The position numbers were made by a program, and so were the translations under genes. DNA of 64,000 bases, taken from positions 394,632 through 458,631 of the forward strand of contig JAODUP010000414.1 of the NCBI GenBank assembly GCA_025642065.1, given 5' to 3'. Source of the DNA: Paralvinella palmiformis. Taxonomy: Eukaryota > Annelida > Polychaeta > Terebellida > Alvinellidae. The notes under the pieces were generated by a model. The model was not told where the DNA came from. It was given only the letters and a program-made list of their open reading frames with translations, and made no database searches. Shown in pieces: positions 60,121-64,000 of the stretch. Numbering within the stretch: the first letter of the stretch is position 1; each line of letters opens with the position of its first letter.

Positions 60121-60608
60121 CAGGCATACATGGTACATCGATGTTGCATTCATGCTAATGCCACCGCTCATGCCGTGTTCGATTAGATTTTAGCTCTTCA
60201 TCGTTCCATAAAAGTGATAAATCTTCATTTCAGCTCGTCCATTTGATTGATTTATTTGCAATAAACGAAGTCCAATACTTATATATTAACAGCATATCAT
60301 AATATTATTTAATTTATAAAAAGTAGTAAAACATAATACGTGTAGCTAACTAACAACATGTCAGAGAAAAGTCTACCACAATACTAGGCTTGGCTTTTAT
60401 GTAAATTAGGTTATAAAACGTCACATAATTCTTAAGGCCGTTGGAATTTTGATACGCCGAAATATGCCGAAATCACCGCGTCGTTGCTATTTCGGCGACA
60501 CAATATTTGGGTTTGACAACGTTTCATCGTCAGCAAGCGGTAGAAAATGATGCCACAAAATCACTTACATTTCTGCAAGATCGTGCATTTAACAACGATG
60601 TATTTTAA

Positions 60609-60705
60609 GGTAAGATTCCATATACGCGGTATGCGGATATGGCTAAAAATGGAAAAGACGAGAGTGCTTCTATATGTCCGGATGCGGCATATGATTTCAG
60701 TGGAG
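60609..60705. mobile_element. Harbinger-like MITE, left part
   Basis: TAA then GGTAAGATTCCATATACGCG and a later ATGTCCGGATGCGGCATATG; matches the left end of the element at 58899. Confidence 0.55.
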
Positions 60706-60719
60706 TAGCGTGTGTTTTG

Positions 60720-61430
60720 GGTAACCAAATTGGACACCTTTTACCTTAACGTAAAAGACTTTCGACAGCAGCAAACGCACGTACACGTATTGTACATAAA
60801 AGATTTACTTACGGGGCGGGGCGGGGGGGGGGGACCGCGACTACAAATGGCACCAATTTTAAAACCATTACCGAACCTCCCCCCCCTCAAAATCACAGGA
60901 AAATAATAAAATTATAGTATTGCCGTCCAACCTGTGTGGACCGCACACCCCACGGCACGTCACTGTATGGATTGTTCCACGGCTACGCCAAAAACCGGAT
61001 GGGGAATCCAGAATATGACGTCAGGAGCAGGTATTTCCAGAACAATTTGGCGGGATTTTAGATTCTCTGGTCAACCCGAAGTATCGTTGAAATTTCTCCC
61101 CATCGAACTGGTGTAGTTCGTTGCCAAGATTATGGTATGCTACTTGTTGAAGCTGGTTCCTGTTTATGTCGTGCACCCACCAGCGGTGTTTACTTCGCTT
61201 ATTTTTTTTTTCAATTGCATAAATGTATATGCACTAGCAATTAGTAACAAGTTATGTTGCTCCATTTCCAACAGAGAAAGCTGAAATTTGGACTGATGAG
61301 CCATGTTCTTGGAATGAAAATCTTCGGCATAATCCGGAATAAGCATTCTAAGGATGTAACAACCGGATATTGTTTCAATAGTAATTTTATAGGTGTTTAT
61401 AATGTGTAAATCTGTTTTGGGAAGTTACTC
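60720..61430. other. No gene; motif-bearing stretch
   Basis: Contains a G run (60820-60832), TGACGTCA at 61016-61023 and TTGGCGGGA at 61047-61055. Short ORFs on both strands at 61164-61346 match no family I know. Confidence 0.3.
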
Positions 61431-61434
61431 ACAC

Positions 61435-62010
61435 CAGACATGGGGTCAATTCCATTTGGTCAATTCCACCTCAAATTTATCAATTCCACTTCAATTCCAA
61501 ATTTTTAATTCCAACTCCAAGACTTAATTTTTGCCTAATAGTTTTTACCATGAGTAGGTACTCCGAGTACCTACTTGGAATACATACTCCGAGTAGTTTA
61601 TAGTCCAGGTAGGATTGTCATGGAGGAAATATTTCTGAAGTAAAAAATTAAATGGTAAATTAATTTGTGGATTTACTTTTATTTTGCCCGTTGTAAACAA
61701 TGAACGAGGGTAAATTCCTAAATGACAATATCTCTATATAGATTACAGGTATGCTATGTGGTGGTATCACCGTGTTGTGGGTTAATTGGTTAAATACTCA
61801 CGTGGGGTGCCACAGTCAGTGTGCATATCTGATTGATATATATGGTTCATTATGGTTACAGTATATTGGTAACACCACATGTAAGTGTTAACATTGTAAA
61901 AATGGTAAATTAATTTCTGGATCTAATTTGTTTTGCAGGAAACTTCAATTCCAATTAAAAATTCCGGAATTGGAATTGATCAATTCCGAAATTGAATTGA
62001 CCCCATGTCT

Positions 62011-62011
<1 letters not shown>
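61435..62011. mobile_element. hAT-like H1 element
   Basis: Left end CAGACATGGGGTCAATTCC, right end GAATTGACCCCATGTCTG, perfect over 17-18 bp. Flanks ACTCACAC and ACACACAC match at 7 of 8, though inside a CA tract. Contains the GTGGGGTGCCACAGTCAGTG block once and the ACTCCGAGTA palindromes. Confidence 0.75.
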
Positions 62012-62101
<90 letters not shown>

Positions 62102-62105
62102 CACA
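62012..62105. repeat. (CA)n microsatellite
   Basis: About 47 CA repeats directly abutting the H1 element. Confidence 0.92.
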
Positions 62106-62274
62106 AAAGACTGAAGACGCACGGGTAAACGTTTATATGGAATCATACAAATCGCATGCCGTGTGATACTTTGCGTAGAGAAACAATAGGTCGGATCCCG
62201 GACCCCCATGACTGACTTGGCGCCTTCGGCGGTTGCCTGTACCGCATTGCGCTCCTTTTTACCCTGGGGAAACA

Positions 62275-62277
<3 letters not shown>

Positions 62278-62327
<50 letters not shown>
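62278..62327. repeat. (AT)n microsatellite
   Basis: About 24 AT repeats. Confidence 0.92.
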
Positions 62328-62331
<4 letters not shown>

Positions 62332-62509
62332 TTATATAATGAATATTTATCTTCATATGTTCCCTCCATATACTAAAAGAATATAAATTTGACTTTGTTA
62401 ATATTTAAATCTGCTTTAAATAATGAAATGTATCTGTAAACTCTTAAAACCCTGATTCACAAATGAATTTTCAACCCTCAGCCACGTGACGTTCAGTAAA
62501 TCGGTTAAT

Positions 62510-63835
62510 ACATAATAATATACAAAATTTATATAGCCCCTATATAACCTGTAAAAAGGGTACGCTTAACAATAAATAATTCTATGGATGTAACAGATTT
62601 ACATCTTTAAAATTACATAATTCTTTCCAGCCAAATACATAATATATTCAGCTAGGAAAAACTGAAACAAAAAGATTAGTTTTTATTTTATTTTTGAAGG
62701 TATCAAGGGTCTTGCACTTTCTGATGGTTACTGGAAGATTATTCCATAAGGTTGCAGCAGCCTTTCTGAAACATCTATTACCGTATGTCACCCTACGTGT
62801 TGTTGGTACGGCTAAGAATGCTCCAGACTCAGACCGCAGAGACCTTGTCGGCTGATACGGAACGACAAGTTCCTCTAAGTACTGAGGGGCAGTCCCTTGA
62901 AGTGCCTTAAAAGTGTACATCAAAATCTTGTACTGCGACCTATATATAACCGGAAGCCAATGCAAGGAGTTCAAGACCGGTGTTATATGTTCTCTTTCAT
63001 GTGTGCGAGTGACTAACCTGGCATAATAATTCTGTACTTTATGTAGCCGTGTCATCAGTGTGCTTGGAAGAACATACAGGAGAGCGTTCCCGTAATCTAG
63101 CCGAGATGTTATCAGGGCGTGTGCCAGTGTTTTGCAAGCATCTAATGTGATGTACCGCCTGATATGACCAATATTACGAATTTGGTAATAATAGGCTTTG
63201 GATATTGCATTTACTTGCCTCTCCACAGTCAGGGATGTATTAAAATATACTCCTAAGTTCTTCACTGACGATGCTACAGAAACAGTATTATTACCTACCT
63301 GAAGCCGTAATTCCTCATTCATCCTAACCTGATGTTTTGGGTTAAAGATAATGAGGTTTGTCTTTTCCTCGTTCAACTTAAGCATGTTTGCACTCATCCA
63401 AGTACTGATATCAGCCAAACAAGCTTCCAATTTCTTTCCAACTTTGGACTAAGTTGTTTTTGGCATGATCACCATATAAACCTGGGTATCATCTGCATAA
63501 CAGTGATAGAGCAAATTATGTCGGCTAGATATCACACCAATTGGTTTTGAATACAAACAGTACTTACGTGGCCCAAGTACCGATCCTTGTGGCACCTCAA
63601 AATTCAGGCACTTACCTTCTGATGTCGTCATTCCTATGGCAGCCCACTGAAATCTGTCACTCAGATAAGATTTGATCCAGGAGAAGGCACTTCCGGTTAC
63701 TCTAAAGGAGTGCTCAAGGCGCGTTTGAAGGATCTTGTGATTTATGACATCGAAAGCAGCAGATAAGTCAAGCAAAACTAATGCCGCCATACACTTCCTA
63801 TCTAAAGCTTCAGCAATGGCATGATGGATATAACT
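62510..63835 (-). pseudogene. CR1/Jockey-like LINE, 5'-truncated RT copy
   Basis: Same family as 12560-14345 and better preserved. The minus strand encodes VLLDLSAAFDVINHKILQTR, GSVLG, CYADDTQVY (YADD), then after one frameshift near 63449 an open frame of 260 codons with TWMSANMLKLNEEKTN, LDYGNALLYVLPS, HWLPVIYRSQYKILMYTF and a terminal FKNKIKTNLF. The 3' tail at 62510-62530 is the inverse of TATTATTATGT. Truncated at its 5' end inside the RT domain near 63835, as is usual for LINE insertions. Confidence 0.9.
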
Positions 63836-64000
63836 GCCTCATATAATACTATATAACCAGCAGCATATGTGATGGAAAATAAAGTGAAATCGATTTTTTC
63901 TGTTTATAATTAATTCTCAACTAGCATCACACACACACAAACACACGCACATATACACAATACACACACGCCTTGTAAAGTTCGCAGGCCTCCAAGGTCG

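Noticed and set aside
61164..61346. Minus-strand ORF starting MLIPDYAEDFHSKNMAHQSK
   Set aside because: A second frame looks equally coding-like; no family or splice partner could be found.
61955..62356. 133-codon minus-strand ORF
   Set aside because: Runs through CA and AT microsatellites and an H1 element end.

Overview
This is an animal (eukaryotic) genomic window, most likely from a mollusc or other lophotrochozoan. Coding sequence is sparse and cut into short exons with GT/AG borders. Introns and spacers are packed with microsatellites, tRNA-derived SINEs, CR1/Jockey-like LINE fragments and many non-autonomous DNA transposons. I see no bacterial-type operon, CRISPR array or phage. The species assignment is an inference from gene sequences and repeat style.

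Three host transcription units can be supported. (1) Minus strand, 1701-9091: the 5' four coding exons of UPF3 (nonsense-mediated decay factor), spliced in perfect phase; the rest of the gene is not found in the window. (2) Minus strand, 28729-55186: a REC8 orthologue (meiotic cohesin kleisin), reconstructed as 17 coding exons in continuous phase, 570 codons plus stop, with both conserved kleisin ends. Every exon was read by eye from acceptor/donor sites; only the 5' untranslated exon is missing. (3) Plus strand, 19833-25675: the last two coding exons of a small protein I do not recognise, with a possible first exon at 14827.

Layout: 1-1700 repeats and a LINE relic; 1.7-9.1 kb UPF3 with a hAT relic (BED finger) and a MITE in its introns; 9.2-14.4 kb LINE relics, three clustered SINE-B copies and a SINE inserted in a LINE; 14.4-19.5 kb a fold-back MITE, a 34-bp tandem array and a CTAG-rich tract; 19.8-25.7 kb the unknown gene with a nested hAT in its intron; 28.7-55.2 kb REC8, whose introns hold many DNA-transposon copies, SINEs, a Tigger/pogo relic and an opposite-strand POT1-like OB-fold exon; 55.2-64 kb LINE, Harbinger-like and hAT-like elements, a CACGTG/GGCGGGA cluster, and a LINE copy at the right edge.

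No undescribed multi-gene system is visible. The points most worth a second look are two separase-type motifs in one REC8 exon, the POT1-like exon in a REC8 intron, the E-box plus E2F cluster upstream of REC8, and a group of hAT-like elements whose bodies are built from short repeated words.
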